This document shows positions 18,500-30,400 of a stretch of DNA of 64,000 nt, one piece after another. A model generated the notes under the pieces. The model was not told where the DNA came from, did no database searches, and saw nothing but the letters and a program-made list of their open reading frames with translations. The stretch spans positions 14,756,001-14,820,000 of the forward strand of contig OZ316896.1 in assembly GCA_973895155.1 (NCBI GenBank), written 5' to 3'. The position numbers and the translations under genes are program-made. Position 1 is the first letter of the stretch, and each line of letters begins with the position of its first letter. The DNA comes from Marsupella aquatica (taxonomy: Eukaryota > Marchantiophyta).

Positions 18500-20140
18500 A
18501 AAATTTATAAATCAGTGAAAAACAAAGTACAAGGAAAGGAAAGGAAAGAAAAAGAGGTTCAAAGACAAATATACACATTTTTTATATACAAAGGGACCAA
18601 TCAGAGTACAAATGAACAAACAAAAGAGGGTCCAAGTGGACAAAACCAATCGAAAAAGAAATGAGCAAAAGGGAACCACTAAACACCAAGAAAGAGGAAC
18701 TAAAAGTAAGAAATGAGCAATAGGGAACCCCTAAAAACCAAGAAAGAGAGACTAAAACTAACCCAAGCGGACCGAGGTCCTCATCATTCCTAGTGAATGT
18801 GGCAAAAAGCTAATGGTCCACATCAAGGGTCAAAACTAGATCGGCAAGTGGGATTGGAACATCCTCTAGGGGAGCTAGCCGCTGCGGAGGCACACTAGCA
18901 CCCACTGTAAGAGATCGATGATAGATGGCCCGAGCTTGAGCACGCTGCAAGGTGACTGAAATGCGTCGGCAAAAGTGCATGGTCAAAATAGAAAGCGGGG
19001 GTCCGGTGGGACCCATGCAGCCATGAACATCCCGGGCAGCTTGCCGAAGAAGCCCATCAAACTGAGGATGAAGACGCCCAAATAGCTCCAGAGCAAGGGG
19101 GAGGAAGTTGTCGGATGAAGCTCGTGCAGCATATTTGGCCTCCTTTGTTGTTGCCGCACGTGACGCTGCTGCCCCTGCCGTAGTTGCCGCTGTCCCAATG
19201 ATGTCTTGGCGCAATGGGTTTGCCACCACTACATCTGCCAATGTACGTTGACCCTCACGGACCATGGTAAGATCCACCTGTAACCGCTGTGATGGAGGAC
19301 CAGGTAACTCGAGTACCACCTCCCACCGCACGCATACCAAAGAGCCAGAGAGAACCTGAGCAGTCGCATCTCGCACAGCGTCGTGAACAATAATGGTTTC
19401 ACCTCCCAAACTGCACCGAAGAAGATGGACGCCTGTGGCATCACAAGGCTTCCCACAAGTGCACGAAGGGGGTAAACCTGCAAGAAGTGGGTGGGGCAGC
19501 CCCATATGAAGACACATGGCTGTGGAGAACTCCGTTGAAGACATCCGCAAATGAGGAATGACTGGATTGGCCTGAAGCCATCCACCTGCGCCCTTCCCTC
19601 CGAAAGAAAGAATCCGAGCTCGGTCCGTGTCAGGTGCCTCGGAGAGGATGCTGGAAAGGGTGAAAGCGTGCATATACCCAGCGAGGTCTGCCTGAAGACA
19701 AACGGGATCCAAGGATAAAAACTCCTGAAAAGAAGGTAACGCGGCGCGAACGGGATCTGGTAATGAGGACCGCGCTGCGCGCAAATGAACCTGAAACGGG
19801 AGGGAACCCTCCTCTACCTCCATGAGAGATGAAAGTAAAAAAGGGCGATCCTCTATAAGAAAATGATCGGCCAACAATGAGAAGGCGGCCGCCCACGCAC
19901 CCAAAAAGGCCAAAGGTGCAAGGCTCTCAATGGAAGTAAGCTCAAAACCACCCTGCAAAATAGGAAGACTGAGTTGTTGATGAAGCCACAAAGATGAGAG
20001 CAACGTACCCGGCCCCAAAAGAGAGGCCAGGGTCTGACGAATGGAGACATCAAATGCTCGAAGGTGGATACAAAGATCCTCGGTAGGGGGATGCGTCCTA
20101 GCCAGATAAGACGCACGAGGGTGGATGCAGCCGCTCCCCT
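18500..20140 (-). mobile_element. Non-LTR retrotransposon copy A, 5'-truncated, restriction-like endonuclease type
   Basis: The minus strand holds one open frame from about 20130 to 18810 (about 440 codons after the apparent truncation point; the frame itself runs on to 20291 in unrelated sequence). Landmarks in order: GFELTSIESLAPLAFLGAW, GGWLQANPVIPHLR, a Cys/His cluster (C-T-C-G-K-P-C, then G-V-H-L-L-R-C), HDAVRDATAQVL, then VDLTMV and LADVVVANP, and FGRLHPQFDGLL. A Cys/His knuckle followed by a D...D core is typical of the restriction-like endonuclease downstream of reverse transcriptase in R2/NeSL-like elements. The reverse transcriptase itself is missing here but present in copy C. The 3' non-coding part (18500-18809) includes two copies of AAATGAGCAA-AGGGAACC at about 18660 and 18713. 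The open frame is intact, so this is the youngest copy in the window. Confidence 0.7.
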
Positions 20141-20849
20141 TGAACCAAGAAAACGACCAATCACTCAAACTATAAAATAATTCTTGAACCCAAGAATTCA
20201 AAATAACAAGACGTCTAGTAACTACTCCTATTAGGGCTGGTAGGTAGGCCCCACAGCCTAAAGCGGCATGTTTATTTTGGAGACACGTCAAATAATTCTA
20301 TCTTTTTATTTACAGCGAAAAAGCCAATGACTTTCCTCTCTCCAGCTATAATTCTTTTTATGGGTACCTTTTTCGTTTTATCAATGGTCTTAATTTACGA
20401 GTTTCTTCACCTGGCCACTTGGCTTTTTTCAGAGGCTCCGGAAACGGCCCAGACTTGTAAAGTTTCCCAGCCCAAGAAACCTGGCTGGATAGCCGAATCC
20501 GGAGTAGACATTGGACTCTCCATCTCGTAATGGTGCAGAACCACCTTATAGTTATTTGGAATGTTCAGCCTGCTCTTGGTATTTGGGCACATAAAATGAG
20601 TTCCAAATTTATTAAACGCCTTTTTTCTAGTTCGGAGCTTCCATTCCAAAGCTAGGGTTAGAGCGCATGAGGTAACTAGGAACCGTTTCTCTATTCGTGG
20701 CTGACGGGTACCTAGTACTTAGCCTCATATATTGATACATTTTTATGAACAGAGCAACCCTTTTTCCCATTCTGTCGCCCCCGAGTGAAAGTTGGGGGGG
20801 GCCCGAAAGGCGCACAGTGGCGCCCTCTTTTCCCGGCAAGCGCGACGGG
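20141..20849. other. Spacer between element copies, no gene recognised
   Basis: Short unsupported frames only. A small G-run (GTTGGGGGGGGCCC) lies near 20790-20804. Confidence 0.4.
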
Positions 20850-21045
20850 GGAGCAAACACCTAACCAGAAAAAGGAAAAGCAAGTGCAAACCTAAAAAGG
20901 GAAGAAGAAAAAGTGAAAAGTGTCAAACATTACAAGAGTGCAAAATCAAGGACTATTGTTTACATTGGAAAATGTGACAAGAGCTAAAGGGCCACATCCA
21001 ATGTCTTAACCAAATCAGCAAGCGGGATTGCATTGAGTGTTCCGG
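20850..21045 (-). mobile_element. Non-LTR retrotransposon copy B, 3' tail only
   Basis: Plus-strand segments AGAAAAAGGAAAAGCAAGTG and GTGAAAAGTGTC near 20868-20931 match the 3' tail of copy C (25070-25115). GGGCCACATCC then AATCAGCAAGCGGGATTG matches the end of the copy A frame (GGTCCACATC then GATCGGCAAGTGGGATTG). This is a severely 5'-truncated insertion, normal for target-primed reverse transcription. Confidence 0.6.
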
Positions 21046-22599
21046 TTCATTATTTTACAAGGTGCAAATAGGAGGTACTCTCCTCTCTAGTCTTGGATCA
21101 CAATCAAGTATAGTGTATTGTTGGCTACAAAACCATAGTCATACTCAATCTTTGTTAGACTCTAAGTGGAACTTTTCAAGGTCTGACCCCAGATTTATCT
21201 GCTCACTTCAATTAGTGTGGTAAATCATACGTGTTTTAAACAACCGTTGTCTTAATAAAGAATCATAAGTTTGTTTAAGCTTTCATGTGTGATCCAGTTA
21301 TCATTAAGCTGTCATGCGTAATCCAGTCATAACAAACAACAATTACTGCTATGTGCGTCACCACAAACAAACAAACAACATATTAGGCCAGATATAACAC
21401 AGGTCAAGAAACACTCATGTTACGTGACCTACAAGTAAGCATTCCTGTCACTACAAAAATAAAACGAAAAATTCGTGCATACAGATCTTACTTGCCAGTC
21501 ATTGAAATAACCACAAGCATGAAATACACGTTTGGGCTGTTCCCATTAAAAAAAACTACATGGTCCTGCACCCCTCCCACCAGAATAAAAGCTCCATATT
21601 TGCAGGAAAGGACAAATATTGTGGGTATGATGTTCGGATGGACCTAATCAATTATTAATTAATTAATGTTATGACCGATGCACCGTTGGTAACTTTAACA
21701 GTTTTGACTATGTCACACTTAGTGGTTGTGTAAATACATTAATGAGACACTTTGCGGTGGACGTTGTAGTGAAGGTGCTTTAAAGCTAAGGTTGTTTTTA
21801 GTATGGTTGCCTTGGGCTCTTTGACCAGAATTAATGGCCAGGTACATCAACTTCAATACTCAGCATCCATGTTTTTGTATCCAGAAATGCACGCCATCAC
21901 ACTTACGAAATTTTCAATGTACAGTAGAATGTTTCACCTCCCCACATTGTTATATATAATTACGAGCATGCAATTCTAACTTTGGAAATCTTTGATGTCT
22001 TGGGTCTAGGAGGCATTCGGAGGATAAATATTACAAATAATTGTATATTTTACTCCATACTTTGTATTTCATCTCTATGATTCATCCAATTTTCCTTGTT
22101 GATCCATATTTGAATCCTAAAACATTCTATTTTTGTCTCTTTCTAGACAAGGTTCAGTATCATCCCAACCGTTTGTGTGTATCTTAGCATTGATTATATG
22201 GTGTCACCTAAACTTGTTTGGTGTCCAAAGTCTTTCATGTTTCCTAAAGAGTAGTAAATGGGAAATATCAAATTGTCCACACACAAGTAAAAGGGCTTAA
22301 ACCACCATTGTCATTCCTTGGGACCTGATGAAACCAGGTGATCATAAGAAGTCCAATTTTTTCTGAAGGGGCGATTTATCCCCACCCCTGCATTTTGGTA
22401 GTGGTCGTTTAATGACAAAGCACTGGACATGCTTTATTGTCTAAGGTTATTATGTTACTGGCATGAGCTTTTCACCACTAGGATCCTCTATGTCTTCATT
22501 ATTTTGCCCGATGGCTTCATCCTTGCTACACTCATACAGTATATCTTATTTGATATATTGGCTTGTTATATTATAAACTAGCCCGATGCCCGTGCATTG
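21046..22599. other. Intergenic, AT-rich, no gene recognised
   Basis: No coding or RNA gene is supported here. Confidence 0.45.
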
Positions 22600-22845
22600 C
22601 ATGAAAGATGTCGAGTGATAAAAAGATGTTGATGTGATAAAAAGGTGTGGAGTGATAAAAAGATGTCGAGTGGTAAAAGGATGTCAAGTGATAAAAAGAT
22701 GTTGAGTGATAAAACGAAGTCAAGTGATAAAAAGATGTCGAGGTGATAAAAAGAAGTCGAGTGATAAAAGAAGTCGAGTGATAAAAGAAGTCGAGTGATA
22801 AAAGATGTTGAGTGATAAAAATATGTCAAGGTGATAAAAACATGT
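22600..22845. repeat. Minisatellite, left part, unit about 17-20 bp
   Basis: About 13 copies of GATGTCGAGTGATAAAAA with small variants (TTGAG, TCAAG, GAAG). The array resumes at 23521 after an inserted element, so both parts were probably one array. Confidence 0.85.
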
Positions 22846-23520
22846 AAAGCTTGCAAGACAAGGCTGGGAACTGATTGCCAGAACGTTTCCAGATCTGATC
22901 ACTTGGCCTGCTGGGGAGTTGAAACCTATGATGGAGGCTTTTGCTGGACACGGTCTTGCCCGCTCCTTGATAGTTTTCATGGTTTATCAAGTACTATGGC
23001 ATATTTGGCTTGCCAGGAATGAGAGTGTATTTAACAATGGTAGAAGTAGAAACTTTGATCTGCTAAAGATCCTTTCAGAAATGATTGATCAATTACATCG
23101 ACTGTGTGAGGACTCTGGCCCCTGCAACCGGCGCACGCGACTGCTGAGGACCAAGGACGCCTGAATTGGGTTTTGCGGACGGAGGCACGGTTCACACTTT
23201 CTCTCTGATTAATGACACGGTTATACAACTTAGTCCCCTCTTAGACAGGGTCAAAATTTTCCTTGCTATGGGCTATTCCCTGGTTGGGATGCTAGGGGTT
23301 GAGCTGCTACCTGCTCCCGTTCGTTGCTGTTTCTTTGACTCTTCACTGCCTTGGAGTTTCTGCTAGGACCCATCAAGAGAGCACACTAGAAGTATTTGGG
23401 ATCTTTAGCGGTCATGTTGTGGATGTTCTACTGGCTCTGGCTCTGGCCTGCCCTCACCGGGCGTCTTTGTTGCCTTTTTGGCTCCCAATCCCGTAGGGTT
23501 TTGCGGGTTGTTTTGTGAAA
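22846..23520 (+). mobile_element. 5'-truncated L1-like LINE with target-site duplication
   Basis: The insertion is flanked by AAAAACATGT at 22836-22845 and again at 23521-23530, a 10-bp target-site duplication, with an A-run at its 3' end. A frame open from the left edge to 23164 reads through ARTFPDLITWPAG, VYQVLWHIWLARNESVF and LKILSEMIDQL. The W-x-I-W-x-x-R-N-x-x-x-F pattern is typical of the zf-RVT region at the C-terminus of plant L1 LINE ORF2. The reverse transcriptase is absent because of 5' truncation; 23165-23520 is the 3' UTR. A frame in other directions has no support. Confidence 0.72.
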
Positions 23521-23625
23521 AAAAACATGTTGAGTGATAAAAACATGTCGAGGTGATAAAAAGATGTCAAGGTGAAAAAAAGATGTCGAGGTGAGCAAAA
23601 GATGAGCAAAAGATGTCCATGAGAG
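23521..23625. repeat. Minisatellite, right part
   Basis: About five further copies of the GATGTCGAGGTGATAAAA unit, continuing the array at 22600-22845 beyond the LINE insertion. Confidence 0.8.
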
Positions 23626-24934
23626 AAAATATGTGGAGGAGATTCCAGCATTTTGAGATAAGAAGAATATGTTTAGGCAAGGCACAAATGTCAAGGGTGA
23701 TAAAATGGGATAAAGCAAACATGATGAAGATGAGATACATAAGATGCTTAAATACAAATCTGCTTACAAATTTCTGAATTCATAAGCAAAAGTATTACTT
23801 TACAACAGAGTTCTCGAGTAAAGGTAGTCCTGAGCATATTAACTGATTTGGTACGGAAGTGCTATTGGACAAAAGCGTTTTAATGCGATAAGTCAGCAAG
23901 AAAAAAAAGATGTCATTTTTGGAAGATTGTTATCATTTATGAAATGTTGGTAGTAGCAAAGTGGTGTTAGCATTAGGGAAAAGAGTGCATGTAGAAAGGA
24001 TTCATTTATCAATAGAAATTAAAGCATGAGTTGCAAGGGAGGGAGGCGAGGTAGAAGTTGAATGCAGAAGTGAACTAAACGCGGTCCAAAAAGAGTGTGA
24101 TAAGAAACATAAGCGTTGGATTCTCATGCATTGCACCAAGAGAAGTGTTATTCAAGAAGAACATGATTTACACTCAAAGTGATGAGCATAAAATAGTGCT
24201 ACCAAACAGACTTTATGTACTTGTTGAAGTAAGAAACTGGTGAGAAATGTGAAAAAGTGAGGTTGTGAGTGGGAAGGAGAGGTAAAAGTTGTGAGGCAAT
24301 GGAGGTTTCCGCTCTTGTCCCCATCCGCCACCCAAAAATAGCTTTCTCTAACACTATACATTGCAAACGGGATTGCAAAACAAAAAACAACATTATAAAC
24401 ATGCAAAAAGAAAATTATAACGTTGTCCCGACACAATGGAATGAAGAGGAAAAAACTCCATTTCTTTAGAACTTGCCTAACCATTCTTAGTGAGAACACC
24501 AATTTCTCATTTCTTCTAATTAAAAAACAGAAATAAAAGCACACGGGATCATTCCTGTATGCATATGAATTAGTTATACATATTGTATATCTAATGGATA
24601 CAAATCACTCCCGCCTTTTTCATGGATTGTAAGCATACGAAAGTTGAGATTTGGCGGGCCTGCATATTATAGAGTGTAGATAGTGCTCTTTGCAAAATGG
24701 CCAGGTCAAAAATATTTTTATCCATGGTTTATGGCCAGTCATCACGCATTTGAGGTGGTAATAAATTCTAACACCCCTATTCTTGGACTGCCCTCGTTTG
24801 CTGGAGATCAAAATCCTTTAGCACACCACCCTTCAGCTCTGGATGCCTCTAGTCTTTGTTGGTCACCCTTGTCTTGATTTGTATGATTGTGACCAAGTCT
24901 ATATCCTGTCGTTATGTTTTACTTCTTAGTAGGG
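23626..24934. other. Intergenic, no gene recognised
   Basis: Only short frames without motifs. Confidence 0.45.
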
Positions 24935-27235
24935 AAAAACTAAACGTAACCAAGGAAAAACTTCTCAGTAGAAAATGAACTGCCACCAAAATTTATGAAA
25001 CAGGACAAAACAAAGTACAATGAAGCGAACGAAAAGAGGGCCAAAGAGGACAAACACCCAACAAGTAAAAAGAAAAGCAAGTGCAACCTGAAAAAAGGAA
25101 AAAGGGAAAAGTGTCTAACGCTACACAAGTGCAAAGTACTAGTGTCCAACCGTCTGCAGAGTTATAGTAGCGCCCACTGTGAGGGATCGATGATTAATTG
25201 CTCGAGCTTGAGCACGTTGTAAGGCCATTGAAATGCACTGTCAAAAGTGCGTGGTCAAGATGGATAGGGAGTCCGGGGGGACCCATCCGTCCATGAATAT
25301 CATAAGCAACATGTCGAAGAAGCCCATCAAACTGATGATGAAGATGCCCAAATATCTCAATAGCAAGGGGGAGGAAGGTATCAGATGAAGCTTGAGCAAC
25401 ATATTTTGCCTCCTTTGTTGTGGCCGCTTGGGATGCCGCTGCCCCTACCATTGCCGCCACTATCTCGATGATATCTTGGCACAGAGGGTTTGCTACCACA
25501 ACATTTGCCGAAGCACATTGACCATCACGGACCATGGTTAGATCAACCCGTAATCGATGTTTTACAGGACCAGATAGCTCAAGCACCACCTCGCGCCTTA
25601 CGTGTACCAAAGACCCGGAGCGTACCTAAGTACCCGCCTAAGTAGTAGCATCTCTCAGAGCATCATGAACAACTATGGTTTTGCCTCCCAAACTGCACCA
25701 AAGAAGATGGCCCCTGTGGCATCACAAGGCTTCCCTCATGTGCAGGAAGTGGCATGGGTAAACATACAAGAAGAGGACAGTGGGGCAGCCCAGACAAAGA
25801 CAAATGTTTGTTGAGACTCCTTTGAAGACATACGCAAATGAGGGATGGCTAGATTGGCCTGAAGCCACCCTCTTGGGCCATTCCCTCCGGAAGATAGAAT
25901 CCAAGCTCGGTCCATTTCAGGTGCCTTGGTGAGGATGTTAGAGAGGGTAAAAGTGTGCATACAGCCAACAAGGTGAGCCTGAAGATGGACCCAAGGATAA
26001 AAACTCCTAAAAGGAAGGTAACACAATGCATACAAGATTCGATAGTGATGATAACACCTCTTGCAAATGAACGTGAAATGGGAGGGAACCCTCCTCAACC
26101 TCCATAAGAGATGAAAGTAAAAAGGGTTGATCCAACAATGATGCAATCAGCCAACAATGAGAATGAGGCTGTCCACAAACCCAAAAATGCCCAAAAGGCT
26201 AAGCTCTCAATGGAAGTAAGCCCAAAACAACCTTCAGAAATTATAGGAAGTGTGAGTTGTCAATGAAGCCACATAGATGAAAGCAAAGAACCAGGACTTA
26301 ATAGAGAGGCAAAAGTCTCTCAAATAGAAACATCAAATGCACGTAAGTATAGACAAAGATCCTTGGTAGGGGCATACGTCCTAGCAAGATGAGATGCCCT
26401 AGGGTGTAGACATTGCAGATGGAGCGGGGCTAGCAGGGGCTAAAGCAACCTATAGAGCATCAACAATAAATGATTAGCAAAAGGTCATAGTAATGATAGG
26501 GGAGTCAATGACTCGAAGACCTCCCACTGGATGTAAGAACCCAAGAGGAAGTGCCAAATTGGAGGGTAACCCAGTTGGACTCTAAGCACATTGTCAACTC
26601 TTCACCAGTTGAACCCTTAAACCAAGGGCCATCAACTGGTCTGAAAGGGTGGTGAGGGTAGAGGCAACGTAAGTGGGGGGACCAATAATGTGGAAAGCGA
26701 GGGGAAAATACACTGGGGGTGGGCACTAGAGGTTGCCCATAGAGATGTAAAATGGGCAATGACAAAAAGAGGCACGCCCAAAGCGTCACCCTACTTGTTA
26801 CCTTCTGCAAAAAAAGGTTAATTAGTATACTCTTGTGTAGAGGTGTGATGACTATAAAGGAGAGGGTTCTCCAAACCATAAAACAACGGACAAATTGGAT
26901 AAGGGACTGAATGTTTGGATATGTTATTCTCAATGCACGGAAAATGGCTGCTTGTGAGACCGTGTTGAAAGCATTGGACACATCCACTTGTAGAACAATC
27001 CAATCAGGGTTGAGATCCAAGGTAGTCCGAATACCCGCAATGACGGTCTGTCAACCTCCAGGAACGCCGATTGTAGACTGATGTGGAGAGAGATGACCTG
27101 ATAGTGGACGAGATAGTGAGAACAATGTGATGTGAGTGTGTGAGACACAAGACGACTAAAAAACTCTCCAATGGCAATGGGCCAAACTTTGTGGATGACT
27201 TAGCCATGACTAGTAAACGCAATGTGCTCAAAATC
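24935..27235 (-). mobile_element. Non-LTR retrotransposon copy C, reverse transcriptase to 3' end, decayed
   Basis: This copy carries the reverse transcriptase. Around 27150-27180 the minus strand reads VWPIAIGEFFSRLVS. At about 26945-27020 it reads DWIVLQVDVSNAFNTVSQ, the motif A region with its catalytic Asp. Further downstream come TEELTMCLES-like and FGTSSWVL segments, then NLAIPHLRMS, and at 25590-25240 the endonuclease with VDLTMV and ANVVVANP. In copy A the second motif is LADVVVANP, so a core Asp is changed to Asn here. Frames are broken by several shifts and stops. The element is inactive. Its upstream part is probably continued at 39790-41015, beyond the Ty3 insertion. Confidence 0.7.
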
Positions 27236-29220
27236 CGAGAGACCGAGAGTGGTGGACCTCGCCACCCAACGCCCTCACCAATCCCAGCACTTGTGCCTAA
27301 GTGCCCTTGGTGCCCGATTGCCTCCACGGAATACCTCGAGCAAGCATCCAAGTGCCTCTAGCACTACCTGCGGCCCCTCCCATACGAAGCCGCACTTGCT
27401 CACCTACACGACCGCTAGTCAACGGTCCTCACTGTCTGCACAAGCAACCAAGCACCTCGGTAAGTAACCCCACCGGATCTAGAACTCGCCAAGTCTAGCA
27501 TCCTAACTCAAGCTCAACAGACGTTGGTACATAGGTCAGCGATAGGTCCTCCCGATGCCATAAGCCGGAACCAGAACCCACGCCCACTGTCCGTCCAGGA
27601 TAGCTCCTTCCTTGGGCGCGGCCCGGGTTCCCCCTCGTACCTATCCATCACCAACTGACCGCCCTGACCTCAGGACATACTCATGGCCCAAATAGTGTAG
27701 CTTGTCCTAAAGCTTGTCCCAAGCTTGTCTCAGCATGCCGGGACCATAATGGCCCTAACTCTAACAACCGCTCCCGGTTCGCCCCACTGATGGTCTAGGG
27801 ATCGAGCGCCCTTGGGACTTAGCCTCCATACCTACTTGGCCTTGCCTCCCCAACGCAAGCTCCCTTGGGAGGCTGAACGCGGCTTGGCTGCTATTCGACA
27901 GGATTTGGCAAGCGGGCGAGCTAACACCCGCAAACCACGAGAACCCATGGCACCCCCGGACCCATCTGAGCTCAGGAGGGCGTAGCCCTCCTCAAGAGCT
28001 TTCCAATGCACCCAACTGTTGGAAAGATATCACCATTTCCGTTTGGCGGTTTCCCTTAGTGTCGCGACCACCGCGGCTCACGACTTTGGCTCGGCCTTAG
28101 CCCCCAGGGAGACACCACTCCCCTCATATATGCTTCTGGAGACCTGCCACCCCCGGACCAACTTTGGTCCCTAAACATTTGGCCCCCAACCCGGATCTCA
28201 TCGCGCATAATGGGCGCGCCACCAACTAGCAACGCCCATAACTTTCTTCATAGGCATCCGCAAGCGGAGTGCCTTAGCCCGTTGTGACCAGGCCGACCTG
28301 GTGCTCATGCCTAGGCCCTCAGGTCTGATTGCTGCTCGGGGCCCCCGACCGGCCCAACCCGGATCGGGCCACAACTTGCGCCCCAAGCGTCCATTGCCAA
28401 TGACATCAACTCCATTGGCCTTGGGCCCAAGAGGAGCTTACTCCTAAGCCCTCAGAACTCAAAGTCCATCCGACGGTCCGGATGACCATTCTTGAGCCCG
28501 GCCCAATTCCCCTTGACCCGACCAGCCATAGGCTAGTCAAAGTCCTTAGTTTGTGTCCCTAACTTGGCCCCTGGCCTCGCCAGTGCCACGTCTCATTGCC
28601 CACAAGTCTCCCCATGCTAAGTCCTCCCCGGATGGCCTATCCGGGCCTGGATCATAAGGGAGCTCGGTGTTGGAGTCAGCGACATCGGAGCTAAGTGTTA
28701 AGGTAGTCGAGTTCCGCGACTCCGAGGGAGGCAAGCGCCCTACTGGACTACACTGGAAAAAGGAAAATAAAACTAAAAAACTGTTAGGTATTTACTCAAG
28801 GTCTGTCATGCCGAGGGACAGTGCCTCTTGTGCACATCGGCATGTCCCTCGCATGCCCGCTAGGTATGTAGTTAGGGCTAGTGTACTATTTGAGTTAGTG
28901 TCATGTTCTTGTAGCGAGCCTGGGCCGTTCTTGAAGCAAAGGTGTTTATTAGTGTGATGCCTGGACCCGGTCCTACTTAGGGCATGTTTTTCTTTGCCGT
29001 TTTTCAGTTCTTCTTGAATCGCTGTTGATAGAGCTCAGACAATGCTCGTCGGTTCCGTACACGGGATTCACACAGTGATTCGTTAGATGCTCCCGGCCGA
29101 TCGTCGAGTTAGCGGTGAAGGGAAGAAGATTGCTCGTGGCAGTTTCAACAATTTTTGGTCAAGCCGTTGCAATTTCCTCGATAGACATTAGCAAGGCTTC
29201 AAAACTATGGGTTTAGTGTG

Positions 29221-29256
29221 GTGTTATGTGTATACTTAAGTGTATACACATAACAC
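29221..29256. other. Perfect 15-bp palindrome with 6-nt spacer
   Basis: GTGTTATGTGTATAC at 29221-29235 and its exact reverse complement at 29242-29256, separated by TTAAGT. Confidence 0.9.
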
Positions 29257-29501
29257 TCCCGTCGGGGCCCCTTTTTGTTAGTTTTTATGGCCATTTCCGG
29301 CCACGGCTGCCGCGCGACCGTCACCGGACTGCCTGCGCGACTACTTCCCGACTGCATAGGGCCGCGAGCCTGTTTTTCTCGCCTCACTTCCGTTGCTCCT
29401 GCCTTGCTTCAGCTGCGACTTGATTTGTGCCAGCAATTAAAGCAGCCAAGGGAGGGGGAGCGACTCCCTTCCTTTTTGTCCTGCAAGCAAGAGGGGATGG
29501 A

Positions 29502-29813
29502 GGGCACGAAGCCCTATGGAGTAATTAAAGTAGGGAGGAGGGGGAACCAAGGCAGGAGCGCAGGAGAGGGCACGAGGCCCTAAGCAGCAATTAAAAGGCG
29601 GGGGAGGGGAGTTCACATACGACTCCATTCTTCAGGAGTCCCGGCCCCTGCAGGGCACGGAGCCCACTGTCAGCATTGAAGAGGGGGGGAGTACACTTGA
29701 CTCCTCTCACGGGAGTCTTCTGCCAAGGCACGAGGCCCAAATTGCATTGAAGGAGAGGAGGGGGGGAGTTTGTAGCCCCTTTTTGGGAGCACATAAGGTG
29801 GGGCACAAAGCCC
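29502..29813 (+). repeat. Five repeats, each with a GGGCACGAGGCCC mini-hairpin
   Basis: GGGC-loop-GCCC stems occur at 29502, 29568, 29653, 29727 and 29801, spaced 66-85 bp. Each is near a (C/G)CAATTAAAG or GCATTGAA segment and a G-rich GGGAGGAGGGGG run. The first four bases of each stem can pair, with a 4-5 nt loop. The array lies in the presumed untranslated leader of the Ty3 element. Confidence 0.75.
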
Positions 29814-29959
29814 TATGGAGGGCTCATGCCATTAAGAGGGCCCAGTTTCTTTTGCCCGCCTCGCGATGGCTTTTCTCTTCTTTTCGGCCACCTGCAAGCC
29901 TGCCTCGGCTATTTTCCCCTTTTTTGGCCTTTCTCGCTTTTTTGCCACGTGACGATCGA

Positions 29960-30250
29960 CCTGCTGCCAGTTCCCGGGTCCACATCAGGCCGATGTGTAT
30001 ACACTTAAGGGGGCCCCTTTCACGTGTTGTAGGGCCCATTTCTTTCCGTTCGCTCCTACCTTGTTCTCAATTATGTGCATAGGGCACCGTACCGGCCGGT
30101 CCTTCTGTTTTTGGGTCCACATAGGGGCCCGAGGTATACACTTCAGGGGGCCCACTTTCACATTTTAGGGGCCCGTTTTCCTTGTTTGCGGCCGCTGATA
30201 TCAAGTCATCTGCATACGGCTGCGGGTCCGGTGTATACACATCTGACGGT
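29960..30250 (+). repeat. Two-copy repeat, GTATACACTT(A/C)AGGGGGCCC type
   Basis: Copy 1 has GGGTCCACATCAGG, then TGTATACACTTAAGGGGGCC, then TTTCACGTGTTGTAGGGCCC. Copy 2 (from about 30113) has GGGTCCACATAGGG, then GTATACACTTCAGGGGGCCC, then TTTCACATTTTAGGGGCCCG. A third GTGTATACAC stands alone near 30231. The same GTATACAC core is part of the palindrome at 29221. Confidence 0.7.
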
Positions 30251-30400
30251 CAATTTGGCATATACATCAGCAAACGCATAGGGGGCTAAATTTGCGTTTT
30301 TAAGGATACTTTTTCTCTGACGGTTTTTCGACGGTGACAATTTTTCTGTGTGTTTACACATTTTGCACATTTTGGGTACATCGGGTATTGTCACACAGCA

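Larger units (their letters stand above)
27236..30400 (+). other. GC-rich region upstream of the Ty3 gag, probably LTR and/or leader; borders unresolved
   Basis: This region is much richer in GC than its surroundings and has no coding support. It lies between the broken non-LTR element and the Ty3 gag start. I could not find a second copy of it after the integrase, so I cannot mark it as a 5' LTR. It contains AGATATCACCATTTCC (28025) and ATAACTTTCTTCATAGG (28231), phrases that resemble plant retroelement leaders, plus the structured repeats listed separately. Confidence 0.45.

Noticed and set aside
22600-23625. Regular spaced repeats reminiscent of a CRISPR array
   Set aside because: Units are contiguous without unique spacers, vary in sequence, and the DNA is from a plant nucleus.
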